A stretch of DNA of 6,761 bases from Pseudomonadota bacterium (GTDB taxonomy: Bacteria > Pseudomonadota > Gammaproteobacteria > Burkholderiales > Ferrovaceae): the NCBI GenBank assembly GCA_021804705.1, contig JAJZHC010000080.1:1-6761 (forward strand), given 5' to 3'. Of the stretch, positions 1 to 6,700 are shown in pieces. The first letter of the stretch is position 1. Each line of letters begins with the position of its first letter. A model generated the notes under the pieces. That model did no database searches, was not told the DNA's origin, and saw nothing but the letters and a program-made list of their open reading frames with translations. The position numbers and the translations under genes were made by a program.

Positions 1-879
1 CACCACATGTGCGCCCATGAGGGCCGCCCATCCGTTCTGGTTGGTCGTCACCGCATAAAAATTGACGTTGCCGAGGTTGGACGGCATGGTGGTGGCTGGG
101 TACCACTTGGCATCCGCTGGCGTAAAAGTGGGTGGCCCCGCGTAGGCCAAACCAACCGCGGTGGGATTGACGATCGTCAGGCCGCTGAAACACAGGGTGC
201 CGTTGTCACCCGCCACCACATAAGTGCCCCAGCCATAATCCGTGGTGCGCAATGAGCCCCCGGACGGTGGTGTGCAGGCGGGTTGCGGAGGCAAGGCCGT
301 CCATTTCATGGAGTCAGTGCTGATGAACATATTGGGGCCCGCCCCCACCGCCAGGTAATTGCGCAAGCTGCCATTGTCCGGCCCCAGCAGGCCCGCATTG
401 TCGCCAAAGGACACGCCATACAGCGTGGGGGCACCGGTGGGACATGCGCCGCCCGAGGCCGTGCAGGGTGCCCAGGTGCTGCCTGCAAAACGGGGCGTGG
501 CGGGCAAGCTGTTGGATTGTGGGCCTCCAGGGCTATTGGGATCACCCACATGGCTATTGATGGCGAAGCTGTAGGGCAGCCCATTGAGGAGACTGCTCAT
601 CACAAAGGGGGAATTGGCGTTCACCTGGGCACCCACGGCATTGCCGGAAGGACCGATGGTGACGCCCAGAGTGGACTGGATCCACCAAACCCAGTAGTAC
701 AGTCCGCCATTGGGGGGGCTGCTCCAGGTCAGGGTAACCTGGCCATCGCCGGGTACCGCGCTTTGCAACACAGGGGCTGGCGCCGAGCTGCCGCCACTGC
801 CACCGCCACCACCGCAACCCGAAATCACCAGTGCTGCCAGGGCGGCAGCTACCATTCCACTCCATTGACGCTTCAACAT
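1..879 (-). CDS. Lipoprotein with Gly-rich tether, FnIII-like domain and propeller-like repeats (3' end outside window)
   Basis: The frame is open from the ATG at 879 to the left edge (293 residues), so the protein continues beyond the window. AAGGA lies 5 bases upstream of the start. Residues 1-21 form a lipoprotein signal peptide (MLKR, then hydrophobic) with lipobox ISGC; Cys22 would be lipidated. The residue after it is Gly, not Asp, so outer-membrane sorting is expected. A Gly/Ser tether (23-32) follows. Residues about 33-128 resemble a bacterial fibronectin type III domain: PGDGQVTLTWS, an aromatic strand YYWVWW (61-66), NGLPYSFAI (99-107), ending SNSLPATP. From about 150 come propeller-like segments with the BNR/Ycf48 look: NYLAVGAGPNMFISTDSMKW (174-193), TYVVAGDNGTLCFSG (219-233) and FYAVTTNQNGWAALMG (274-289). 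Cys139, 146, 202 and 230 could form disulfides. No specific function is recognised. Its place just after gspF suggests, but does not prove, a link to type II secretion. Confidence 0.85.
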   Translation of the reverse strand, partial: MLKRQWSGMVAAALAALVISGCGGGGGSGGSSAPAPVLQSAVPGDGQVTLTWSSPPNGGLYYWVWWIQSTLGVTIGPSGNAVGAQVNANSPFVMSSLLNGLPYSFAINSHVGDPNSPGGPQSNSLPATPRFAGSTWAPCTASGGACPTGAPTLYGVSFGDNAGLLGPDNGSLRNYLAVGAGPNMFISTDSMKWTALPPQPACTPPSGGSLRTTDYGWGTYVVAGDNGTLCFSGLTIVNPTAVGLAYAGPPTFTPADAKWYPATTMPSNLGNVNFYAVTTNQNGWAALMGAHVV

Positions 880-956
880 GACTTTCCTTGACTGTAAGTC
901 GCGAGACAAGCGTTGCATTTTGCCTGAACCCGCACTGCTTCGTAAACTTGATGCCT
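880..956 (-). other. Spacer between gspF and the lipoprotein gene
   Basis: This 77-base gap is by far the longest in the window. It has no convincing intrinsic terminator: the only inverted repeat I see is a 4-bp GACT/AGTC pair at 890-900 without a T run. It contains the lipoprotein's Shine-Dalgarno AAGGA (885-889), 5 bases before the ATG, and a weak promoter-like pair. The lipoprotein could be read from the gsp operon, from its own promoter, or both. Confidence 0.7.
917..946 (-). promoter_or_regulatory. Weak sigma-70-like promoter candidate for the lipoprotein gene
   Basis: On the minus strand TTTACG (941-946) and CAAAAT (917-922) are separated by 18 bases. Each matches four of six consensus positions (TTGACA, TATAAT). 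Transcription would start near 910, leaving a leader of about 30 bases before the ATG at 879. Matches of this quality are common by chance, so this is only a candidate. Confidence 0.2.
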
Positions 957-2168
957 TCAGCGCACCATCTGGTTGATTTCGATGATGGGCAGCAACACGG
1001 CTACCACGATGAGCGCCACCATCGCCCCCATCACCAGAATCAATGCCGGTTCGAGCAGGGTGGTGAGCAGCAGGATGCGCCGTTCCAGGGTGCTGGCCTC
1101 ACCGCGTGCCGCGCGCTCCAGCATGTCCGGAAGACGCCCGGTGCTCTCGCCGGAATGGATCAGTTGCAGCAGGATGGGGGGGAAACGGCGATGCACGCCC
1201 AACGCCCGGGCCAGGCTCGACCCTTCACGTACGCGCGTGATGGCGTCCATCACGTCGCGCCGCAGCGCCGTATTGGCCAGCGCATCGGCCGCCCCCTGCA
1301 GTGCGGGCAGGATGGGCACCCCGCCCCCCACGAGAATGGAGAGCGTGCTGGCAAAGCGTTCGGTATTGTAGCCCCGCACGGACTTGCCAATGACGGGCCA
1401 GCGCAGCAGGCGCTCGTCCCATGCCAGGCGCACCCGCGGTTGGGCCAGCGTCCGGCGCGCCAGCCACGCGCCTGCCACAACCAACAGTGCCAGCGCCCAA
1501 CCCCAGTGCCGGATCAGGTCGGAGAGCGTGATCATGATGCGGGTCAACAATGGCAGGGTTTGATGGTTGCTGGTGAATACGGCCACCACCTGCGGCACCA
1601 CGGTGGTCATGAGAAAGATCACGATCCCCAGCGCTACCAGCGTCACGATGGCGGGATAGGCCATGGCCATCCACACTTTCTGGCGCAGCGCATCGCGCGC
1701 TTCCGCGTAATCCGCCAGGCGCTCCAGCACCCAGCCCAGCCGGCCGCTCTGCTCGCCCGCCGCTACCAGGGCCTGATAGATAGGAGGAAAATCCCGGGGA
1801 TGAAACGACAATGCAGTGGCCAGCGAGCTGCCACCCAGCACTTCGGACCGTAATTCCAGCATGCGTTCGCGCACGATGGGTCGTTCCGCTTCCGAGGCTG
1901 CCGCAGCCAGGGCTTCGTCCAGGGGAATGCCCGCGTTGAGCAGGCTTGCCAACTGCCGGATCACCGTCACCCGATCGCCGCTGGACAACCGGCGCACCAG
2001 CCAGGCGCGCCCCCGGCGTGCCGCAGATTCCTTGGCAGTGGCGAGGGAGAAGGGAATCAAACCGCGCGCGCGCAGCAGGGTGCGCGCCTGGCGCAGCGAA
2101 TCCGCTTCCACAATGCCAGACTCGGAGCGGCCGCCCTGGTCCAGGGCTTCAAACCGGTAGACCGGCAT
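957..2168 (-). CDS. gspF: GspF, type II secretion system inner-membrane platform protein
   Basis: A 403-residue polytopic inner-membrane protein at the core of the assembly platform, which interacts with GspE and GspL. It starts MPVYRFEALDQGGR, the standard GspF opening ('Y-x-Y-x-A-x-D-x-x-G'), so the ATG at 2168 is well supported. Two homologous T2SSF domains follow, at about 68-191 and 271-392. Each has the 'L-x-x-G-x-P-x-x-x-A-L' pattern (LLNAGIPLDEAL, LVGGGVPILPAL) and a later 'GExSGRL/GESTGRL' motif (138-143, 340-345). Membrane segments are predicted by eye at about 171-193, 222-238 and 369-395, matching the family's three. Length is the usual one of about 400. It begins 2 bases after the gspE stop with only a weak GGTGA upstream, so translation is probably coupled. 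PilC of type IV pili is related, but the neighbours settle the identity. Confidence 0.97.
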   Translation of the reverse strand: MPVYRFEALDQGGRSESGIVEADSLRQARTLLRARGLIPFSLATAKESAARRGRAWLVRRLSSGDRVTVIRQLASLLNAGIPLDEALAAAASEAERPIVRERMLELRSEVLGGSSLATALSFHPRDFPPIYQALVAAGEQSGRLGWVLERLADYAEARDALRQKVWMAMAYPAIVTLVALGIVIFLMTTVVPQVVAVFTSNHQTLPLLTRIMITLSDLIRHWGWALALLVVAGAWLARRTLAQPRVRLAWDERLLRWPVIGKSVRGYNTERFASTLSILVGGGVPILPALQGAADALANTALRRDVMDAITRVREGSSLARALGVHRRFPPILLQLIHSGESTGRLPDMLERAARGEASTLERRILLLTTLLEPALILVMGAMVALIVVAVLLPIIEINQMVR

Positions 2169-2170
2169 CG

Positions 2171-3610
2171 CTAGGCGTCACCCGTCACGCGCAGCAATTC
2201 CTCGAGGGTGGTGACGCCCGTAGCCAACCAGCGTTCACCGTCCTGTCGCAAGGTGCGCATGCCGTGCTGCAAGGCCCAGTCGCGCAACTGCGCTTCTGAG
2301 GCACGCTGATGGATAAGCGCGCGCAGGCCCTCGTCCACTTCCAGCAATTCGTAGACGCCGCTGCGCCCCTGATACCCGGTCTGGCTGCAAGCCGTACAAC
2401 CGGCCGCCTTCGATGGCCCACCGCACACGGGGCAGCAGCGCCGCACCAGTCGCTGGCTCAACACCCCCAGCAGGGAGCTGGCCAGAAGAAAGGGTTCGAT
2501 CCCCATGTCGATGAGGCGATTGACCGCACTCACTGCATCGTTGGTGTGCAGGGTGGCCAGCACCAGGTGCCCCGTAAGGCTGGCCTGCACCGCAATCTGG
2601 GCGGTGTCGGCATCGCGGATCTCGCCGATCATGATGACGTCAGGATCCTGGCGCAGGATGGCGCGCAGGGCCTTGGCAAAAGTCAGGTCGATGCGCGGGT
2701 TGACCTGGGTCTGGCCGATGCCATCCAGGTGATACTCGATGGGGTCTTCCACCGTCATGACGTTGGTGGTCTGCGTATCAAGCCGCGAGAGCGCCGCGTA
2801 CAGCGTGGTGGTCTTGCCGCTACCGGTGGGCCCCGTGACGAGGATGATGCCGTGGGGACGGCGCGTGAGGCCGTCAAAACGAATGAGGGTGTCGTCGGCC
2901 ATGCCCAGCCGCGCCAGATCCAGCCGACCCGCCTCCTTGTCCAGCAAGCGCAGCACGGCCCGCTCGCCATAGCCCGTAGGCAGCGTGGACACCCGCACAT
3001 CCACCGGGCGCCCGGCCACGCGCAGTGCGATGCGGCCATCCTGCGGCATGCGCTTTTCGGCAATGTCGAGTTGCGCCATGATCTTGATGCGGGAAATCAG
3101 TGCCGCATGCAGGGCCTTTTTGGGACGTACCACGTCACGCAACGTGCCATCCACGCGAAAGCGTACCACCGAGGCCAGCTCGGCGGGCTCGATATGGATG
3201 TCGGAGGCGCCTTCGCGCGCGGCCTGGGTGAGTAGCGCATTGATCATGCGAATGATGGGGGCATCGTCGCGCGATTCCAGCAAGTCTTCCACGGCAGGCA
3301 GATCCTGCATCAGGCGCGACAGGTCGATTTCTTCTTCGGCTTCGCCCACCACCTGCGCCGCCCCGCCTTCGTATTGCGCATAGGCACGCGCCAGGGCGGC
3401 CTGCCATTCTTCACTGTCCTGATGGCGAATGCGCAAGGGACCGTACACGCGCCCCACTTCGGCCAGCGCTTCGGCACGGGTGTCATCGCAGGTCCACACT
3501 TCGGTGGCCTGTGCATGCTGCGCCACCACCAACACCCGACCGTCACGGGCAAAGGCAAAGGGCAGCAGGCGCGCCGCCATGGTGGAAAGACCGGATTGCG
3601 AGGCGTCCAT
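2171..3610 (-). CDS. gspE: GspE, type II secretion system ATPase
   Basis: Cytoplasmic secretion ATPase that powers pseudopilus assembly, docked on GspL and GspF. From the ATG at 3610 it has 479 residues. The N-terminal GspL-binding region begins with RLLPFAFARDG, typical of GspE. The C-terminal ATPase shows Walker A GPTGSGKTT (260-268), an Asp box around VEDPIE (287-292), Walker B VIMIGEIRD (325-333) and a His box GHLVLATLHTND (347-358). Four cysteines (393, 396, 405, 408) form two CxxC pairs, the zinc motif, followed by GYQGRSGVYELLEVD. The zinc loop is much shorter than in Vibrio EpsE. I chose the ATG at 3610 because GAGG lies 6 bases before it, leaving 8 bases after gspD. A TTG at 3622, overlapping the gspD stop, would add 4 residues; an ATG at 3580 lacks a good ribosome site. 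It ends 2 bases before gspF. Confidence 0.97.
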   Translation of the reverse strand: MDASQSGLSTMAARLLPFAFARDGRVLVVAQHAQATEVWTCDDTRAEALAEVGRVYGPLRIRHQDSEEWQAALARAYAQYEGGAAQVVGEAEEEIDLSRLMQDLPAVEDLLESRDDAPIIRMINALLTQAAREGASDIHIEPAELASVVRFRVDGTLRDVVRPKKALHAALISRIKIMAQLDIAEKRMPQDGRIALRVAGRPVDVRVSTLPTGYGERAVLRLLDKEAGRLDLARLGMADDTLIRFDGLTRRPHGIILVTGPTGSGKTTTLYAALSRLDTQTTNVMTVEDPIEYHLDGIGQTQVNPRIDLTFAKALRAILRQDPDVIMIGEIRDADTAQIAVQASLTGHLVLATLHTNDAVSAVNRLIDMGIEPFLLASSLLGVLSQRLVRRCCPVCGGPSKAAGCTACSQTGYQGRSGVYELLEVDEGLRALIHQRASEAQLRDWALQHGMRTLRQDGERWLATGVTTLEELLRVTGDA

Positions 3611-3616
3611 GCCCGG

Positions 3617-3620
3617 CCTC
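3617..3620 (-). promoter_or_regulatory. Ribosome-binding site that decides the gspE start
   Basis: GAGG on the minus strand, 6 bases before the ATG at 3610 and overlapping the gspD stop codon (3619-3621). It favours the ATG over the TTG at 3622, whose own candidate site (AGGA, 4 bases away) is poorly spaced. The overlap with the stop codon suggests translational coupling of gspE to gspD. Confidence 0.5.
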
Positions 3621-5931
3621 AAGGTTTCCTGGGCGTTGGTCCGCCCGGCAGTGGCGACGCGGTGGGTTCGACGCTGGTAGACCCCGGGGTCACGAAAGGC
3701 GCGCCGCCACCCAGCGCGGAGGGTAGCGGGGTCAGGGATTCATTGGAGAGCACGCGCACGTTGGGTTGATAGTCGTCACGCATTTCCTTCATCAGCCCAT
3801 ACCGATCATTGGTGAGCGCGTCGCTCTGCTCGGTGGTACGCACCACATAGGGTCGCAGAAACACCATCAGGTTGGTTTTGACCCGAGTCTTGGTTTCGTA
3901 ACGGAACAGGGCGCCGATGAACGGAAGGTCGCCCAGAAACGGCGTTTTTTCCATGCTGTCGGAGTAGTTATCGGACAACAGTCCGCCTAGCGCCACCACC
4001 TGTCCGTCTTCCACCAGCACGTTGGATTCCAGGGAGCGTTTGGTATAACTGGGACCGTACACATTGTTGATCGTGGCCGCGTCCACCGCTGAAGATTCCT
4101 GGTAGATCTGCAATCGCACCAGTCCGCCTTCCGAGATCTGCGGCTTGATGCGCAGCGTCAGGCCCACATCCTTGCGATCCACAGTGGTAAAAGGATTGAT
4201 GGTGCCGGTCACGCCCGTCTGGGCGTACTGACCCGCCACGAGGGGGATGTTCTCGGCGATGACGATGTTGGCTTCTTCGTTATCCAGCGTCAGCAGGTTG
4301 GGTGTGGACAGCACGTTCACCCCCGAGATGCTGCTGACCGCGCGCGCCAGCGCCGACAGCCCCATGACGCCGTTGAAGCTATGCAGCACGGCGATGTTGG
4401 TGCCTGCCGAGGGCACCACGCCGGCCGTGGCGATGTTGGCGGCAGCACCCAGGTTGAGCAGGCTGCCTGCCTGCGGGCTTAAGGCTACGATGTTGCTACC
4501 CGCTGTGCCGGCATTGAAGTTGGTGCCAGCAAAAGTCTGGGTGGCCCCTCCGCCCAGCAATCCCTGCAATTGAACGCCAAACTCATCGGCCTTGTTGCTG
4601 GACACTTCCACGATCATGGATTCCACATAGATCTGGGCCCGGCGCGCGTCCAGTCGGTCGATCACGGCGCGCAGGTTGCGATACACCTGCTCGTTGGCCG
4701 TGATGATGATGGAATTGGTGGTGGCATCCGCCTGGATCATACCCGCCGGGATGCTGCCACCCGACCCTCCTGCCGAGTAGGTGCGCGTGTTGCCGCCCGT
4801 GCCGCCGCTGCTGCCGCTTGCGGAACCGAAAGGAGAAGCCGCGCCAGAACTGCCAGAGCCGGCAGAGGAGGAACTGGAACTGCCCATGCTGCTGCCAGAG
4901 CTGCTGCTTCCGCTGCTTCCGGACGACGAAGCGCCGCCACCTGAAGCCGAGGTATTGAGCGGTTGTGTGTCACTTGAGGCATTGCTGCTGGTTTCACCCG
5001 AAACGATGCCGCGCAGGGTCTTGGCCAGCTTGACGGCCTCAGCATTTTTAAGAGGCACCACCCATATGTTGCCGGCCTGGGTGGTGGGCGTATCCAGTTT
5101 GTCAATCAGGCTTTTGATCTGGTCGGCGCGCGTGACGGTGGCGGCCTTGAGCAGGATGCTGTTGGTGCGGGGCTCGGGGATGGCCACGGTGCGAATGAGC
5201 GGATCGGCATTGGCGCTTGCACTGTCGCTCATGCGATTGATGATGGCGGCAATGTCAATGGCCAGCCCATGCTTGATGGGAATGACGTCTACGTCGCCCA
5301 TCACCGGTGCATCGATGGCGGCCACGATGTGGGCAATGCGCCGCAGGTTGCCGGAGTAATCGGTGATGACGAGGGTATTGTTGGCAGGATAGGCCGTGAT
5401 GGTGTTGTTGGGTGCAATCAGGGGGCGCAATACCGGCACGAGGTTGTTGGCTGATTCATACTTCAGCCTGAACACCTGCGTGATGATCTGGTCGCCCACC
5501 GGCGCACTTTCGGTGGAGCCGCCCGCGCCACTGGCATCCACGGTTACGCGCCCGCCCTGCAGCTTGGCGTCGGCTTCAGGGACCACGCGGTAAAAGCCCG
5601 GCCCTTCCACCAAGGCATAGCCCTGCAACCGCAAGGCCGCCGTCAGGGTGGCCAGGGCTTCCGTGTGGTTCAGGGGTTTGTCGCTGGTGAGGCTGATGGT
5701 GCCCTTGACCCGCGGATCCACCAGGATGTTTTTGCCTATAGCCTCGCCCACAGCCTTGATCACACCCTCGATGTCCGCATCCACGAAGTTGAGGGAGACC
5801 AACCCGGGCCTTGCCGCACCGAGCGGCACTGGCGGCGTCGGCGAGGGCCCCGGAGGAGCCGCCAGCACGGTGTGGGACACGGTCAGCCCTGCCAGCAGCG
5901 CAGCGCAAACGATCCGGAAGAGCTCTTTCAT
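3619..5931 (-). CDS. gspD: GspD, type II secretion system outer-membrane secretin
   Basis: A 770-residue secretin, the multimeric outer-membrane channel through which folded T2SS substrates leave the periplasm. Residues 1-24 are a signal peptide (positive start, hydrophobic core, cleavage near VLA-APP). Residues about 43-118 are the N0 domain (SLNFVDADIEGVIKAV). N1 covers about 150-210, N2 about 214-281 and N3 about 287-430; N3 is interrupted by a Ser/Gly-rich insertion at 330-380. The secretin beta-barrel domain runs from about 431 to 697. It contains the conserved VLSTPNLLTLDNEEA region (540-554), the signature VEDGQVVALGGLL (640-652) and KTPFLGDLPFIGALFR (662-677). A helix-like stretch at about 703-722 precedes a Pro/Gly/Ser-rich tail of about 45 residues. 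The ATG at 5931 lies 11 bases after gspN, with AGGG upstream. The order N0-N1-N2-N3-secretin separates it from PilQ-type secretins, which carry AMIN domains. Confidence 0.97.
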   Translation of the reverse strand: MKELFRIVCAALLAGLTVSHTVLAAPPGPSPTPPVPLGAARPGLVSLNFVDADIEGVIKAVGEAIGKNILVDPRVKGTISLTSDKPLNHTEALATLTAALRLQGYALVEGPGFYRVVPEADAKLQGGRVTVDASGAGGSTESAPVGDQIITQVFRLKYESANNLVPVLRPLIAPNNTITAYPANNTLVITDYSGNLRRIAHIVAAIDAPVMGDVDVIPIKHGLAIDIAAIINRMSDSASANADPLIRTVAIPEPRTNSILLKAATVTRADQIKSLIDKLDTPTTQAGNIWVVPLKNAEAVKLAKTLRGIVSGETSSNASSDTQPLNTSASGGGASSSGSSGSSSSGSSMGSSSSSSAGSGSSGAASPFGSASGSSGGTGGNTRTYSAGGSGGSIPAGMIQADATTNSIIITANEQVYRNLRAVIDRLDARRAQIYVESMIVEVSSNKADEFGVQLQGLLGGGATQTFAGTNFNAGTAGSNIVALSPQAGSLLNLGAAANIATAGVVPSAGTNIAVLHSFNGVMGLSALARAVSSISGVNVLSTPNLLTLDNEEANIVIAENIPLVAGQYAQTGVTGTINPFTTVDRKDVGLTLRIKPQISEGGLVRLQIYQESSAVDAATINNVYGPSYTKRSLESNVLVEDGQVVALGGLLSDNYSDSMEKTPFLGDLPFIGALFRYETKTRVKTNLMVFLRPYVVRTTEQSDALTNDRYGLMKEMRDDYQPNVRVLSNESLTPLPSALGGGAPFVTPGSTSVEPTASPLPGGPTPRKP
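4792..4944 (-). repeat. Low-complexity Ser/Gly coding repeat inside gspD
   Basis: Codons for GspD residues 330-380 are almost all Ser, Gly or Ala (runs such as SSSGSSGSSSSGSS and SSSSSSAGSGSSG), made from irregular AGC/GGC-type triplets. The block falls within the N3 domain, between the strand ending near residue 320 and the strand resuming near 395. Flexible Ser/Gly loops at this place are known in many GspD proteins. The imperfect triplet repetition could allow length change by slippage, but the codons are mixed enough that this is not certain. Confidence 0.8.
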
Positions 5932-5932
5932 A

Positions 5933-5950
5933 ACTATTGACCCTAATAGT
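5933..5950 (-). promoter_or_regulatory. Small hairpin with the gspD Shine-Dalgarno in its loop
   Basis: In the mRNA sense the arms are ACTATT and AATAGT, a perfect 6-bp inverted repeat around the 6-base loop AGGGTC. The loop carries AGGG, the only reasonable Shine-Dalgarno for the gspD ATG at 5931, with 9 bases between. The gspN stop codon TAG (5943-5945) straddles the 5' arm and the loop. The stem has only one G-C pair, so it is weak. A ribosome finishing gspN would melt it, which fits translational coupling. A functional role is inference only; chance formation is possible. Confidence 0.35.
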
Positions 5951-6698
5951 GCAGGCGCGTGATCGCGCCTTCCCTTTTACCTAAAATACTGAGCAACCCA
6001 ACCAGTTGCGGTTCCAGTGCGTCGCTTGCGGTAGCCTGCCCATCAAAGCCCAGTCGCCCATTGGCGAGGGCCCCCTGGCCAGACAACATCAGGGGGCCGG
6101 ATAGCGTTTCGAGATCCAGCTTGCCCCCCAAAGGTCCCCAGGCCAGGTGCAGCCTGTACTGGCCAAGCGGTGCCACGGGAGACAGGCGCGAACGCATCTG
6201 CTCAGCCTCTACCGTCAAAGACGCCAGGGAGCGCGGCGCGGCATTCCGGTAACTCCAGTCCAGGGGCTCCCAGCGCAACTTCAACTGCCCTTCCAGGCGC
6301 AGGGTGTTGAACGGTGCCCCCCATCCCGTCAAAACCTGGGCTGGCAAGGTCAACGCTCCCGGCGTCAGATGGCCGCCTGACCAGCCCAGTGTGCCAGAGA
6401 TTGACCCACTCATGGCAGTGGCGTCCATGGCCTCCAGCGTAAAGTTAAGCCCTTTGAGGCTTGGTGCCAGGCGCCAGCTCACCCGCCCGGGGAAAACCCC
6501 CAGAGCATCCGGCCCTGCCGACAGCGCCATTTCGGCCGAGCCGCGCCACAGGGTGCCGGTACTATTGGTCAGCAACAGCTTCTGGCCAGTGGTCTGCGCC
6601 ACGCGCAACGCCACCCAGCTGGCTGGCACGTTCATCAGGGCCACCAGCACCAGCACCAGGACAAAGAGCAACGTCTCGAGGACGACTGGTCTGCGCAC
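5943..6698 (-). CDS. gspN: GspN, type II secretion system accessory protein
   Basis: A 251-residue bitopic inner-membrane protein of the T2SS N family, an accessory part present only in some type II systems and of unsettled role. The start codon is GTG at 6698, two bases after the gspM stop. A GGAG Shine-Dalgarno (6706-6709) sits 7 bases upstream, inside the end of gspM, so translation is probably coupled. Residues about 7-29 form one very hydrophobic membrane segment (LLFVLVLVLVALM). The rest is a periplasmic domain of repeated beta-strand character. Family-like signs are the GTLWRGSA motif at residues 48-55 and a C-terminal LSGQGALANGRLGFDGQATA stretch followed by a short 'LVGLLSILG' helix near the end. 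Length is near the usual 250 residues. The gene ends 11 bases before gspD. Confidence 0.9.
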   Translation of the reverse strand: MRRPVVLETLLFVLVLVLVALMNVPASWVALRVAQTTGQKLLLTNSTGTLWRGSAEMALSAGPDALGVFPGRVSWRLAPSLKGLNFTLEAMDATAMSGSISGTLGWSGGHLTPGALTLPAQVLTGWGAPFNTLRLEGQLKLRWEPLDWSYRNAAPRSLASLTVEAEQMRSRLSPVAPLGQYRLHLAWGPLGGKLDLETLSGPLMLSGQGALANGRLGFDGQATASDALEPQLVGLLSILGKREGAITRLHY

Positions 6699-6700
6699 CG

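Noticed and set aside
283..891. Plus-strand open frame of 202 codons opposite the lipoprotein gene
   Set aside because: The minus-strand frame has a signal peptide, lipobox, Shine-Dalgarno and FnIII pattern; the plus-strand product has none of these.
890..900. GACT-gta-AGTC inverted repeat as a terminator after gspF
   Set aside because: The stem has only 4 bp and no T run follows on the minus strand, so it cannot be supported as an intrinsic terminator.
888..1853. Plus-strand open frame of 321 codons opposite gspF
   Set aside because: It lies fully antisense to a clear gspF and its translation is a His/Gln/Arg-rich string with no domain pattern, as expected from the reverse strand of a GC-rich gene.
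2309..3235. Plus-strand open frame of 308 codons opposite gspE
   Set aside because: It is antisense to the conserved ATPase core; composition (His, Arg, Gly, Gln) is that of a shadow frame, with no recognisable motif.
957..3610. Type IV pilus (PilB/PilC) identity for the ATPase and platform genes
   Set aside because: The adjacent gspM, gspN and GspD-type secretin with N0-N3 domains, and the GspE-like N-terminus, point to type II secretion.
4781..5359. Plus-strand open frame of 192 codons opposite gspD, Leu/Pro/Glu-rich at the start and Met/Ala-rich later
   Set aside because: The Leu/Pro/Glu-rich start is the reverse complement of the Ser/Gly codons in gspD; the rest is antisense to the N1-N3 domains. 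It is a compositional shadow.
5905..5907. Cys9 in the GspD signal peptide as a possible lipidation site
   Set aside because: The preceding residues (F-R-I-V) do not fit a lipobox and the Cys lies before most of the hydrophobic core; a signal peptidase I site near residue 24 fits better.
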